In this document: in pieces, positions 31,891 through 40,949 of the stretch | Position numbering within the stretch: position 1 is the stretch's first letter | Layout of the letters: each line of letters opens with the position of its first letter | Assembly: GCA_027083925.1 (NCBI GenBank) | Contig: JALWMK010000171.1 | Location: 1 to 51,391, forward strand | Direction: 5' to 3' | Source: Sedimenticola sp. | GTDB lineage: Bacteria; Pseudomonadota; Gammaproteobacteria; Chromatiales; Chromatiaceae | DNA length: 51,391 nt | Program-made: the position numbers and the translations under genes | Notes under the pieces: model-generated | What the model was told of the DNA's origin: nothing | Seen by the model: only the letters and a program-made list of their open reading frames with translations | Database searches by the model: none

Positions 31891-33375
31891 ATGCAAAACC
31901 CTCTCTCTGTATATCGACAAGGCATCTTCTGGCTTGTGGTGCTGATACTTCTGTTTGCACCCCTGTTTCGCGCCGGTAATCTGCCGTTGCCGCTATTGCT
32001 GCTGGAACTGATTTCCCTGTGTATTCTTGTTCTGATGCTGATGCGTCCCTCGGAATTGCTGCGGCTCACTGTCATGCAACTGGTGATGCTGGGAGGGATG
32101 GTTGTGCTGCCCGTGCTGATGCTGATTCCCGTACCGGCTGCATCGTGGCAGCAATTGCCGGGGCGCGAGGCTTTTTCCGAAATCTATCGGGCAATCGGCA
32201 TGAGCGGGGAGCAGGCCTGGCGTGCCATTACACTGGCGCCATACAAAACAGAAGGGGCGCTGTGGGCGCTGTTGCCGCCCCTGGTGGTGTTCGCTGCTGT
32301 CATCAATCAGCCGCAACAGAACATTCTCAAGCTGATCTATGTGGCCTTGGGCATGGCTGTGTTTCAGTCGGTGTTGAGCCTCATGCAATATGGGGGAGGA
32401 GGCGCCAGCTTGCTTTACCTGCCCAATGAATACGGCATCAAAGCTGCCGCAGGCACCTATCTGAACAGGGATCACCTGGCAGGTCTTCTGGAAATGCTGT
32501 TTCCGGTAGCGCTGGCATTGCTTGCGGCAACGGTGGGTCAGCACAGGTTTGATTCTGCCCAGGGACCCTGGCGCAAGCGGTTGAGCTTCCTTGCTACAGC
32601 CAAAGGGCACCAAGCCAGCATCTACGCTGTTATTGGTGTACTGATCATATTGTGCCTGGTGTTCACTCGCTCCCGGGTCGGTATCGTCCTGACCATGCTC
32701 GGACTGTTCCTGGCCTTGCTGGTGTTTGCGCGCCGCCTGGGTGGGGGCAATGTATATGGCACTTATGGAACCGTGATCGCAGTGATTGTGGTGCTGACGG
32801 TGGAAATAGGCCTTGCCCCCATTCTTGATCGCTTTTCCATGGATCCCGTGGAGGATTTCCGCTGGAGCATCTATGCGACATCCATGCAGGGGGCATTGGA
32901 GTTTTTCCCAGTGGGCGCAGGGCCTGGAACCTATCCGGAAGTCTATCCACATTTTCAGCCCGTCGGCATCGATGCTTTCGTCAATCATGCCCATAACGAT
33001 TACCTGGAGTGGATATTTGACAGTGGCGTCCTGGCGCTGCTCCTTGTTCTTGTTGGGCTGGGTCTGTATGCCCTTGGCTGGCGCAGGTTGTGGATCAAGG
33101 GGCGCTGGCGTACCTTCCGTTATGTTCAGGCTGGCGCTGGCATTGGCGTATTTCTCTTGATACTTCATTCTTTCGTGGATTTCAATTTGCACAAACCGGC
33201 CAACGCCATCTACTTTGCGTTCTTGCTGGCAGTATTCCTGAAAGAAAACACGGAAGAGATGATGCTCAAGGAAAGGTCGGGCAGAAAGACTGGAGCCAGG
33301 GGCATGCAAGTTCCCGCAACTTCCACACCAGTGATCCGTCAGTCGAGAAATGGCGTGTCCCTGGATGACTGGTAG
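31891..33375 (+). CDS. O-antigen ligase/polymerase-family membrane protein (first copy)
   Basis: ATG 31891, with AGGAAAG upstream, gives 494 residues and about 11-12 membrane segments. The Wzy_C/ligase core shows GTYLNRDHLAGLLEMLFPV, LVFTRSRVGIVLTMLG and HAHNDYLEWIFDSGVLALLL, the H-x-H-N-x-Y/F-L motif of this superfamily. It acts at the periplasmic face on lipid-linked glycans as polymerase or ligase. A second, different member is encoded at 44113, so one may polymerise and the other attach the chain. The C-terminal 45 residues are polar and Ser/Thr/Arg-rich. Confidence 0.85.
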   Translation: MQNPLSVYRQGIFWLVVLILLFAPLFRAGNLPLPLLLLELISLCILVLMLMRPSELLRLTVMQLVMLGGMVVLPVLMLIPVPAASWQQLPGREAFSEIYRAIGMSGEQAWRAITLAPYKTEGALWALLPPLVVFAAVINQPQQNILKLIYVALGMAVFQSVLSLMQYGGGGASLLYLPNEYGIKAAAGTYLNRDHLAGLLEMLFPVALALLAATVGQHRFDSAQGPWRKRLSFLATAKGHQASIYAVIGVLIILCLVFTRSRVGIVLTMLGLFLALLVFARRLGGGNVYGTYGTVIAVIVVLTVEIGLAPILDRFSMDPVEDFRWSIYATSMQGALEFFPVGAGPGTYPEVYPHFQPVGIDAFVNHAHNDYLEWIFDSGVLALLLVLVGLGLYALGWRRLWIKGRWRTFRYVQAGAGIGVFLLILHSFVDFNLHKPANAIYFAFLLAVFLKENTEEMMLKERSGRKTGARGMQVPATSTPVIRQSRNGVSLDDW

Positions 33376-33376
33376 A

Positions 33377-34507
33377 CTATCGACGTAACCTGCGTCTGGC
33401 GTACTCGATCAATCCGGCTGATAACCTGTGTGCATACAGCAAGGGCAGCCATAGCTGATTTTTCCTGCCATAGGATCTCAGCACATAGACGCCGGGTGGC
33501 AACAGGATGTCCTGCAGGCTCTTTCGCAAGATGGTGCTGTTTTTCAAAGACCATATGTCGCGGAGTGCAAAGCTGGCGGCATGGCGTTCAAGCATTCTTG
33601 CGCTGGATTCCTGTTGATGGATTTGGTTCAGCTTGTCATGCAGGGTGTCAAGCGTTTCGCAGTTGAACGCCAGTTGTACGGCAGCGATGGCGGCAGCGCA
33701 GATCCGGCTGATTTTTTTTTCGGCGGCGCTTTGGACGAACCGCTGCATTTCCCCATCACCCAGTCCCATGGCGAGCAAATGCATATCGTATATCCACAGG
33801 GTTCGAATACTGTCGCCGCTGGCGGTGTGCTTTGCCCAGTGTATGCAGGCGTGTAGCAGGGCGTGTACCGGGTTCATGGCGCAGGGGAGGTCGGCCAGTT
33901 CGGGAATACTTGCTGCAGAGCCGATGATTTCATCATAATCCAGCAGGTGAGCCAGCAGCACATAGCTGCTGCTCCTCCAGTGAATGTCCAGAGGCAGGTT
34001 ATGTTGCCCGGGGGAGGTGTCTTTGAAGCCCAGTTCCTGTCCCAGATAGCCCTGGCGATAGACGTATTCATACCCTTCTGCTTCCAGAATCCGAAAGACC
34101 GCAGGCAAATCCCTGCGAGAGAAAAGCAGGTCGATATCGCCTCTGGTTCTTGCGCCAGGCTGCCGGTAATGAGTGTAGGCGATGGCTGATCCTTTTAGTA
34201 CAATGGGATGAATTCCCGACGCCTGCAATCTTGTCAGCAGATGGCGGATTCTGCTTTCCGCAGCCAGGTCGCAGGCTGCTTGGTGAAAGGCTGTTTTCCT
34301 TGCCCGTTCACGGATGTCGGCAGGCCAGGTTTTCCATGCGGAAGCATTCTTGCACAGATGGTAGACCAGCGGGTACAGGCCCTGCAGATGGAGTTCCTGT
34401 TGCAACGCATCTGCAAAAGCGGTGTTAGCCGCATCAGGCCATGATGGGATTTTCCCGCCGAGTATGGAAAAAATGAAACCATCGGCGGATTGCTGGTGTT
34501 GCGGCAT
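33377..34507 (-). CDS. Uncharacterised nucleotidyltransferase family protein
   Basis: ATG 34507 gives 376 residues. The nucleotidyltransferase core lies at about residues 100-145: HPIVLKGSAIAYTHYRQPGA, then RTRGDIDLLFSRRDL with the D-x-D metal motif. A helical region follows (NPVHALLHACIHWAKH; SIRTLWIYDMHLLAM). It looks like the 'uncharacterised nucleotidyltransferase' family often found in exopolysaccharide loci, where its substrate is unknown. It is the only minus-strand gene in the locus: its stop lies 1 bp from the ligase gene's stop and it diverges from the epimerase gene 72 bp away. Confidence 0.75.
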   Translation of the reverse strand: MPQHQQSADGFIFSILGGKIPSWPDAANTAFADALQQELHLQGLYPLVYHLCKNASAWKTWPADIRERARKTAFHQAACDLAAESRIRHLLTRLQASGIHPIVLKGSAIAYTHYRQPGARTRGDIDLLFSRRDLPAVFRILEAEGYEYVYRQGYLGQELGFKDTSPGQHNLPLDIHWRSSSYVLLAHLLDYDEIIGSAASIPELADLPCAMNPVHALLHACIHWAKHTASGDSIRTLWIYDMHLLAMGLGDGEMQRFVQSAAEKKISRICAAAIAAVQLAFNCETLDTLHDKLNQIHQQESSARMLERHAASFALRDIWSLKNSTILRKSLQDILLPPGVYVLRSYGRKNQLWLPLLYAHRLSAGLIEYARRRLRR

Positions 34508-34579
34508 ATACACAGGATAGGTTTGAAAGCTGGCCGGTACGGCAAACCATTTTACTCTATTCAGGAGAAGTATAATCAG

Positions 34580-35551
34580 ATGAAAACAGCATTGGTATGC
34601 GGTGCGGGTGGCTTTATCGGCAGTCACATGGTTCAACACCTCAAGCAGGAGGGGTTCTGGGTCAGGGGCGTGGATCTGAAGTTTCCCGAGTTTGCGCAAA
34701 CAAAAGCAGATGATTTTGCCCTGGGCGACCTGCGCGATCCACATTTCTGTAGCCATGTTGTCGATCGGCATTTTGATGAGGTGTACCAGTTTGCAGCAGA
34801 CATGGGTGGCGCAGGCTTCGTGTTTGTTGGTGACAATGACGCAGACATCATGCACAACTCGGCGATGATCAACCTGAATGTGCTGGAAGCGTGCCGCAAA
34901 CGCAATATCAGGCGCATCTTCTATTCTTCGTCAGCTTGTGTTTATCCCGAATTCAATCAGCTTGATCCTGAAAACCCCACGACGGAAGAAAACAGTGTTT
35001 ATCCAGCGCAGCCGGACAGTGACTATGGCTGGGAAAAACTCTTTAGCGAGCGTTTGTACCTGGCCTATCACAGGAACTACGGTATGGATGTGCGGGTAGC
35101 CCGTTATCACAATGTCTTTGGCCCGGAAGGTTCATGGAATGATGGGAGAGAAAAAGCGCCAGCCGCGTTCTGCCGAAAGATTGCCGAAGTCGAGGATGGT
35201 GGTGAGATTGAAATGTGGGGCGATGGGGAGCAGACTCGTTCTTTCATGTATGTGGATGAATGTATCGAGGCCACCTTGCGTTTCACCCGGTCTGATTGGA
35301 CCGGCCCGGTTAACATCGGATCCGAAGAAATGGTCAGCATCAATGAATTGGCCAAAATGGTCATGGACATTGCGGACAAGAAAGCAAGCATCAAGCATAT
35401 TCCAGGGCCGCTGGGCGTGCGCGGACGCAATTCCGACAATAACCTGTATGAGAAAATGCTCGGCTGGCGTGCTTCAGCATCTTTGCGCAAAGGGCTGGAA
35501 GCAACCTATCCCTGGATAAAACAACAAGTCGAAAAGGCGAAAGCTTCTTGA
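34580..35551 (+). CDS. NAD-dependent epimerase, GDP-mannose 3,5-epimerase-like
   Basis: CAGGAGAAG precedes ATG 34580. The 323-residue extended SDR has the NAD-binding start KTALVCGAGGFIGSHMV, the segment FAADMGGAGFVFVGDNDADI with MHNSAMINLNVLEA, the catalytic Ser in FYSSSACVYPE, and YGWEKL (YxxxK). The MGG...N-x-x-M-x-x-N segment and the SSACVYPE loop are hallmarks of GDP-mannose 3,5-epimerase, which makes GDP-L-galactose or GDP-gulose. It may therefore supply an unusual sugar donor. A related NDP-sugar epimerase or dehydratase cannot be excluded. Confidence 0.8.
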   Translation: MKTALVCGAGGFIGSHMVQHLKQEGFWVRGVDLKFPEFAQTKADDFALGDLRDPHFCSHVVDRHFDEVYQFAADMGGAGFVFVGDNDADIMHNSAMINLNVLEACRKRNIRRIFYSSSACVYPEFNQLDPENPTTEENSVYPAQPDSDYGWEKLFSERLYLAYHRNYGMDVRVARYHNVFGPEGSWNDGREKAPAAFCRKIAEVEDGGEIEMWGDGEQTRSFMYVDECIEATLRFTRSDWTGPVNIGSEEMVSINELAKMVMDIADKKASIKHIPGPLGVRGRNSDNNLYEKMLGWRASASLRKGLEATYPWIKQQVEKAKAS

Positions 35552-35596
35552 TGTTGGCGTAGGAGCACCTCATCGCCGTGATGCTTGAATGAACCT

Positions 35597-36394
35597 ATGT
35601 CCAATCCTGTCCCCGCTATTGCCCAACTGCCCCATGTAGATATCCTTGGCAACCGTGTTCACCTCATCGAGACAACACTGGCGGCAGATTACATCGAGGA
35701 CTGGATCACTCATCCACGAGAAAAGCCTGCGCGGATGATCGTGACCGGCTTTCACGGATTGCATTGTGCAATGGAAGATCCCGCTTTCAAGACCATACTG
35801 GATCAGGCGGAATTGTTTGTGCCCGATGGAATAGCCCCGGTGTGGATTGCCAAATGCTTGGGTAAAAAGGTGAGTGGCAGAGTGACGGGAGCCGATTTGA
35901 TGCGCTGTTTCTTCAAGCGTGCAGATAAAAAGGGGTACAGTAGCTTCTTTTTTGGCGATACAGATGAAACCCTGGAAAAACTGAAGCAGACCCTGGAATC
36001 AAACTACCCGGGTCACAAGATTGCTGGTCAGTATTCACCGCCCTTCAGGGAGCATAGCCAAGAAGAAAAACAAGCCATGATTGACAAGATCAACCAGGCC
36101 AGGCCCGATGTTCTTTGGGTGGGCCTGGGGTTGCCCAAGCAAGAACGCTGGATTGCGGAAAATCACCATAAGCTCAATGTCCCTGTTGCCATTGGCGTGG
36201 GGGCTGCCTTCGGTTTTCATAGTGGACAGGTCAAGCGTGTACCTGAATGGGTCGGAAATGCCGGGTTTGAATGGCTGTGGCGATTCTTGGCAGAACCCGG
36301 GAAGCTGTGGCGCAGGGATGCGATCGACGGGCCGCGATTTATTCTGAAAATCATTGGAAACTGGTCACGGATAAAGAAGGCGAACCTGACTTGA
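35597..36394 (+). CDS. WecG/TagA/CpsF-family glycosyltransferase
   Basis: ATG 35597 is preferred over TTG 35585. The roughly 265-residue GT26 enzyme shows VDILGNRVHLIET, TGFHGLHCAMEDPAF, FVPDGIAPVW, RVTGADLM, FFFGDTDETL, DVLWVGLGLPKQERWI and AIGVGAAFGFHSGQVKR, all conserved in family members. These enzymes add the second sugar, typically ManNAc(A), to undecaprenyl-PP-GlcNAc. This fits the WecA-like initiator at 22503. Confidence 0.9.
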   Translation: MSNPVPAIAQLPHVDILGNRVHLIETTLAADYIEDWITHPREKPARMIVTGFHGLHCAMEDPAFKTILDQAELFVPDGIAPVWIAKCLGKKVSGRVTGADLMRCFFKRADKKGYSSFFFGDTDETLEKLKQTLESNYPGHKIAGQYSPPFREHSQEEKQAMIDKINQARPDVLWVGLGLPKQERWIAENHHKLNVPVAIGVGAAFGFHSGQVKRVPEWVGNAGFEWLWRFLAEPGKLWRRDAIDGPRFILKIIGNWSRIKKANLT

Positions 36395-36495
36395 TGTTGG
36401 CAGATTCGGGTACCATGGGGATATGATAACGAAAATCAGAAGCTTGCCCCAATTGAGTATGTTGCTAGAAAAAGGGATGGCATCCTGATGCTTGT

Positions 36496-37956
36496 ATGAG
36501 CGTCCGTCGGCACACGTTCTATAATCTTGCCGGCCATGGTCTGTCTCTGGCTGTTCTGCTGGCCACTGTCCCGTTTTACATCGATGCCATAGGTGTGGAG
36601 CGCTATGGCGTTCTGAGCGTCATCTGGTTGTTGCTTGGCTACTTCGGCTTTTTTGATTTTGGTATTGGACGTGCAGTTGCTCATCAGGTAGCGGTTTGCG
36701 TGGATGGTAATCCCGAAGAAAAACGCCATGAAATCCTCTGGACAGCCTTGCTGGCCGCCGTTCCCCTCAGTCTCCTGGGGGCGGCGCTGCTCTATTTTGC
36801 TGTTGACTATGCATTGGAGAATTGGGTGCAGATGCATCCTGGACTCAGAGCAGAGGTTGGGGATGCGCTGATCTGGGTGAGTCTGTCTCTTACCCTGCTG
36901 TTGCTTTCCGGTGTTTTTAGCGGCGTCCTGGTGGGAATGCGGCGTTTTCTCGAAATCAATGCTTTGGGTGTCGGTACGAAATTTCTGTTACAGGTGCTGC
37001 CTCTGGGTACTGCGCTGCTGTTGTCGCCTGGCCTTGGGGAGTTGGCGATGGCTGTATTTTTTGCCCGGCTTCTCAGTCTCGCAGGGTGGGTGTCCGTATG
37101 TTACAGGATCATGCCCTATGCGCTGTCACCAAAATGGCGGAGGGGTTTGGTTGGGGGATTGTGGCGCTATGGTGGATGGGTCACGGTGAGCGGCGTGGCT
37201 GGGCCAATTCTGTCGGGTATGGAAAGATTGCTCATCGGTACCTTGGTTGGCGCTGCAGCTGTAACCTTCTATGCGGTGCCTTACAGCCTGATCTCGCCGG
37301 TGACCGTTCTGGCCGGAAGTCTGGGGGCAGCGCTGTTTCCTCTTTTCGCCGCCTCCAGTGGAGAGCGAAACAGGTACCTGGAAGCCCGGGCCGCCGGGGC
37401 TGTTCTTGCGGTCGTTACACCTCTGCTGGTTGCTCTTGCTTTCATCGTCCAGCCTTTTCTTGGCATCTGGATTGATGCCGATTTTGCCAGGCAGGCAGGG
37501 GTGGTTCCGCAAATTCTGATCATGGGGTTCTGGGCAAACAGCCTTGCCATTATTGCGCACTCCAGATTGCAGGGCAGCGGACAGCCCCGCGCAGTTGCCT
37601 TGATACACATGGCGGAAATCCTGCCATATTTGTTGCTGCTGTATGTGCTTGTAGCTGAACTCGGCATTGCCGGTGCGGCAATCGCCTGGACTTCCCGCGT
37701 GATCGTTGACGCCTTGTTGCTTGGAGGAAGGAGCGGGTTGCTTGCCGAACTCGGCGTCAAATTGTGGATTCCTTTTGCAATTGTGCTGTTGTCGGTGTTC
37801 CTTGCCCTGGTCGTCGCTGACGATCTGTGGGCATTAGGCCTCCTCGGCAGCATAATGGTGGTGGTGGCCATATGCTGGGCATGGAGGATTGGCCTGGATG
37901 AAGAAGGCAGGATGCTGGTCGCAAAGTGTTCTCCGTTTGGGAGGTTGGTAAAGTGA
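36496..37956 (+). CDS. Wzx-type polysaccharide flippase
   Basis: The 486-residue MOP-superfamily exporter has about 12-14 hydrophobic segments. It begins MSVRRHTFYNLAGHGLSLAV, then GVERYGVLSVIWLLLGYFGF with FDFGIGRAVAHQVA, the typical start of RfbX/Wzx proteins. It flips undecaprenyl-linked repeat units to the periplasm. The last codons overlap the next gene through a shared GTGA. Confidence 0.88.
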   Translation: MSVRRHTFYNLAGHGLSLAVLLATVPFYIDAIGVERYGVLSVIWLLLGYFGFFDFGIGRAVAHQVAVCVDGNPEEKRHEILWTALLAAVPLSLLGAALLYFAVDYALENWVQMHPGLRAEVGDALIWVSLSLTLLLLSGVFSGVLVGMRRFLEINALGVGTKFLLQVLPLGTALLLSPGLGELAMAVFFARLLSLAGWVSVCYRIMPYALSPKWRRGLVGGLWRYGGWVTVSGVAGPILSGMERLLIGTLVGAAAVTFYAVPYSLISPVTVLAGSLGAALFPLFAASSGERNRYLEARAAGAVLAVVTPLLVALAFIVQPFLGIWIDADFARQAGVVPQILIMGFWANSLAIIAHSRLQGSGQPRAVALIHMAEILPYLLLLYVLVAELGIAGAAIAWTSRVIVDALLLGGRSGLLAELGVKLWIPFAIVLLSVFLALVVADDLWALGLLGSIMVVVAICWAWRIGLDEEGRMLVAKCSPFGRLVK

Positions 37957-38648
37957 CTGACAAGCGTCAAGCAGTTGTAAAGGAACTGTATGCGGATAAA
38001 GGAGCGGGTTATTTTCAGGAAGTGCGCCTGGATGTGCTGGAAGCTGTTCCTCCGTCCAGCAGGAAGGGGCGCTTGCTGGAGATCGGCGCGAGTGGTTGCC
38101 GGACGCTTATTCATGCCAAAGAAAAGGGCTTTGCTGAAGCTGTGTATGGCATTGATATTGTGGATTGCAAGCTTGATACTGATTTGCAAGAAAAGCTTGA
38201 CGGCCTGGCCATTGGTGATATTCAGACAATGGAAAAAGCCTTTGGCGGAATGGAATTTGACGTGATTCTATGCCCCGATGTACTGGAGCATCTTGTCAAC
38301 CCTTACCGTGTTGTCAGGAAATTGAAGGGTTGGTTGAGAGTAGATGGAGTGGTGGTTGCGAGCCTTCCAAACATCAACTATTGGCGGGTCATTTTCGGTA
38401 TCCTGTGGAAGGATTCCTTTTCCTATTCGAACAGGGGGATACTGGATCGAAGTCATCTGCGCTTCTTTGCGCGGAAAGATGTGGAAGCGTTGTTTACGGA
38501 GAACGGATTCCAGGTGCTGGCGGTTCACTCCAACGCCGGCGGCTGGAGGGGGCGGCTCGCCCAGCGACTGCTTGGCTGGCTGCTCGGGCGTTTTCTGGCC
38601 TATCAATACATTGTAGTAGCGCGCCCAGTGTCCGCTGTTGATCAATGA
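37953..38648 (+). CDS. Class I SAM methyltransferase
   Basis: GTG 37953 with GGGAGG upstream is chosen because it overlaps the flippase stop (GTGA). The 231 residues include motif I (LLEIGASGCRTLIHAKEKG), an acidic end to strand 2 (VYGIDIVD), FDVILCPDVLEHLVNPYRVV as motif IV, and a C-terminal FFARKDVEALFTENGF segment. This Methyltransf_11/23-type protein probably modifies a sugar of the repeat unit or a terminal residue. Confidence 0.85.
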   Translation: MTDKRQAVVKELYADKGAGYFQEVRLDVLEAVPPSSRKGRLLEIGASGCRTLIHAKEKGFAEAVYGIDIVDCKLDTDLQEKLDGLAIGDIQTMEKAFGGMEFDVILCPDVLEHLVNPYRVVRKLKGWLRVDGVVVASLPNINYWRVIFGILWKDSFSYSNRGILDRSHLRFFARKDVEALFTENGFQVLAVHSNAGGWRGRLAQRLLGWLLGRFLAYQYIVVARPVSAVDQ

Positions 38649-39733
38649 GTGATTGTCTTCAGCAGGGTCAGGATACTTCTCTCGCCGGGGAGCCGCCAGA
38701 TGGCGAATTTCGCATTGTTCCAACAGTAGCGGTAATCGTGCTGAACTGGAATGGCTGGAAGGATACCATCCGCTGCCTCGCTTCGCTGCTTGACCATGAT
38801 TATCCCCGGCTCTCCATTGTGCTGGTTGACAATGGTTCAACGGATGACTCCGTTGCCCGCATCAAGAACTGGCTGTCAGACTGTACACAGCTGAATGAGG
38901 TTACAGTTGTTGATGAAGGGAAAACAAGGACAACAACTGCAGCAGCCGCAGGAGGAAGCTGGAGGGCGCTGACCCTGATCACCAACCCGCATAACCTCGG
39001 GTTTTCTGCGGGAAACAATATTGGTCTGGACTATGTGATGGGTGCAGGGATGACATGTGGCAGTGTGCTGTTCCTGAACAATGATTGTGTAGTACAGCCC
39101 AACTGTATTCAGTGCCTGGTCGAAGCATCTTCGAACGGGGATGCGGTAGCATATGCGTTTCAGGTGGATGGAGCCGGTGTGGAGAGGTTCGCCATACAAA
39201 AATCCTCATTTCCAAAGCTGATCTATCTGCTTTCTCCATTTGTTGGTTGGAACCATGAATACTCCAGGAAGGAAGATTGTGTTGAAGTCGATTGGGTTGG
39301 TGGTGCGGCGCTGTTGATGGATATGCATGTCGTCAAGACATTGTTGCAACAGGATGGATATGTTTGGCGTCCCGATTATTTCCTCTATTGCGAGGATGAT
39401 GAGCTTTCCTTTCGGCTGAGGAAAAGAGGCATGCGAATGCTGGTTCCCTTGCGCGCAGTGGTTGAGCACAGAAGCCACAGCCTCGGGAGCAGGCGTCGTT
39501 TGTATTATACGATTCGGAACAGGTTCCATCTGTGCCGGGATCACTTTGGAAGGATTGGCTGCTGGGCGGGAATTCCGGTTGTGGGAATGATTACGTTACT
39601 GGGCGCGGCCAAGGCCATGACCAAGGGGAGCCATGACGGTGCCCGTTTGCGAATGTCGGCGCTGCTGGATGGAGTCGCAGGCCGCCGGGGAAAGAAACAT
39701 ACCATTCATGAGCGCGGGCGGACAGGCAAGTGA
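38645..39733 (+). CDS. Family 2 glycosyltransferase
   Basis: The 362-residue GT2 enzyme (GT-A fold) starts at ATG 38645, overlapping the methyltransferase by 4 bp. It shows VAVIVLNWNGWKDTIRCLAS, LVDNGSTDDS, NLGFSAGNNIGLDY, the metal-binding FLNNDC and the acceptor-side YFLYCEDDELSFRLRKRG. These are rhamnosyltransferase-like family features, but the sugar cannot be assigned. A short Thr/Ala-rich insertion (TRTTTAAAAGG) precedes the NLGFSAGN motif. Confidence 0.88.
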   Translation: MSDCLQQGQDTSLAGEPPDGEFRIVPTVAVIVLNWNGWKDTIRCLASLLDHDYPRLSIVLVDNGSTDDSVARIKNWLSDCTQLNEVTVVDEGKTRTTTAAAAGGSWRALTLITNPHNLGFSAGNNIGLDYVMGAGMTCGSVLFLNNDCVVQPNCIQCLVEASSNGDAVAYAFQVDGAGVERFAIQKSSFPKLIYLLSPFVGWNHEYSRKEDCVEVDWVGGAALLMDMHVVKTLLQQDGYVWRPDYFLYCEDDELSFRLRKRGMRMLVPLRAVVEHRSHSLGSRRRLYYTIRNRFHLCRDHFGRIGCWAGIPVVGMITLLGAAKAMTKGSHDGARLRMSALLDGVAGRRGKKHTIHERGRTGK

Positions 39734-40890
39734 ATATTCTGCTTGTCCATCCCTGTCTCAAGCGAGGTGGTTCTGAAGCACGTTTGTTGTGGTCGGTAGA
39801 GGCATTGAAGGAAGCGCATCAGCTTACCATCGCCACTTCAGGTGGTGCGAACCTCGATGAGCTGAATGCCACCTACGGTACAGATATCGATTCCTCGGAA
39901 GTGAATGTGGTCGAAACCGGATTGCCGTGGTGGATCGTCTGGCTGAAAGCTGGCGATGCCCTGAAGGTGGCATGGTTCAACCGGCAGCTGCACCGGATTT
40001 CTCCAGGCTTCGACCTGGTGCTCAGTACCTACCACCCGGTCGATGTGCAGATACCGGCGATACAGTTTATTGCAGATTTTTCCTGGGATGACGAGGAGCG
40101 CCGTCGCCTTCATCCGGAACAAGGATGGCGAGGTTTCGTGCATGGCGACAATATGCTCCGGCGCATCTATCTTGGGTTTGCCCAATGGCTTTCCCAAAGC
40201 CTGTCTTTTACTGAAACCTTGCGCAAAAGCGCCTGTATCGTTTCCAATTCGCAATTCAGCGCCGCAATCTTGCGCAACAAGCATGGCATTTCCAGCCGGG
40301 TGATTTACCCTCCGGTTGCAGGAGCGTTTCCTGCCGTTCCCTGGAACCACAAGAAGAATCGTTTCATTGTTCTGGGGCGCATTGTTCCAGAGAAGGAGCT
40401 GGAGAAAGTAATATCCATTGTCGGTCAGGTCCGGGACAAGGGGCATGAGATGGAACTGCTCGTTCTGGGTGATTGGGAGAACAGTGGCTACGGGAAGAGT
40501 TTGCAGCAACGGGCGGAGGCCAGAGGCGGCTGGGTTTGCTTTGCCGGCGATTGCCGGGGGGAGAAAAAGGCCCGCTTGCTGGCCGAGAGCAAGTTTGCTA
40601 TCCATGGCTGTGAGGGTGAAGCTTTTGGTATTGCGGTTGCGGAAATGATGAAGGCTGGTTGTATCTCTTTCGTGCCGGCAGAGGGCGGGCCTGCAGAGAT
40701 TGTCAATGATGCCCGAATGCTGTATTCGAGCGCAGCGGATGCCATCAACAAGATTGATCTGGTATTGCGCAATGAAGGGCTGCAGCGGGAGCTGGTAGCG
40801 CATGTTGAGGCGCAGGGGAAGCAGTATTCGGAACAAGCGTTTATGGCGTCAATAAGGAATATCGTACTGGAATATAACCGTGATCAGTGA
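39730..40890 (+). CDS. Family 4 glycosyltransferase
   Basis: The GTG start at 39730 overlaps the previous stop. The 386-residue GT-B protein begins MNILLVHPCLKRGGSEARLL. The C-terminal nucleotide-sugar domain shows FIVLGRIVPEKELEKVISIV, then HGCEGEAFGIAVAEMMKAGC with FVPAEGGPAEIV, the E-x7-E signature of GT4 retaining enzymes. Donor and acceptor are unknown. Confidence 0.88.
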   Translation: MNILLVHPCLKRGGSEARLLWSVEALKEAHQLTIATSGGANLDELNATYGTDIDSSEVNVVETGLPWWIVWLKAGDALKVAWFNRQLHRISPGFDLVLSTYHPVDVQIPAIQFIADFSWDDEERRRLHPEQGWRGFVHGDNMLRRIYLGFAQWLSQSLSFTETLRKSACIVSNSQFSAAILRNKHGISSRVIYPPVAGAFPAVPWNHKKNRFIVLGRIVPEKELEKVISIVGQVRDKGHEMELLVLGDWENSGYGKSLQQRAEARGGWVCFAGDCRGEKKARLLAESKFAIHGCEGEAFGIAVAEMMKAGCISFVPAEGGPAEIVNDARMLYSSAADAINKIDLVLRNEGLQRELVAHVEAQGKQYSEQAFMASIRNIVLEYNRDQ

Positions 40891-40949
40891 CGGTATGAAC
40901 AGATGGCCCCCAATGGCTTTTTCCGGAGCATTGCCGAACCCGTATTGCC

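Noticed and set aside
31993-33309. 438-codon minus-strand frame opposite the ligase-like gene
   Set aside because: It is a His/Gln-rich shadow of a membrane protein gene without start signal or family features.
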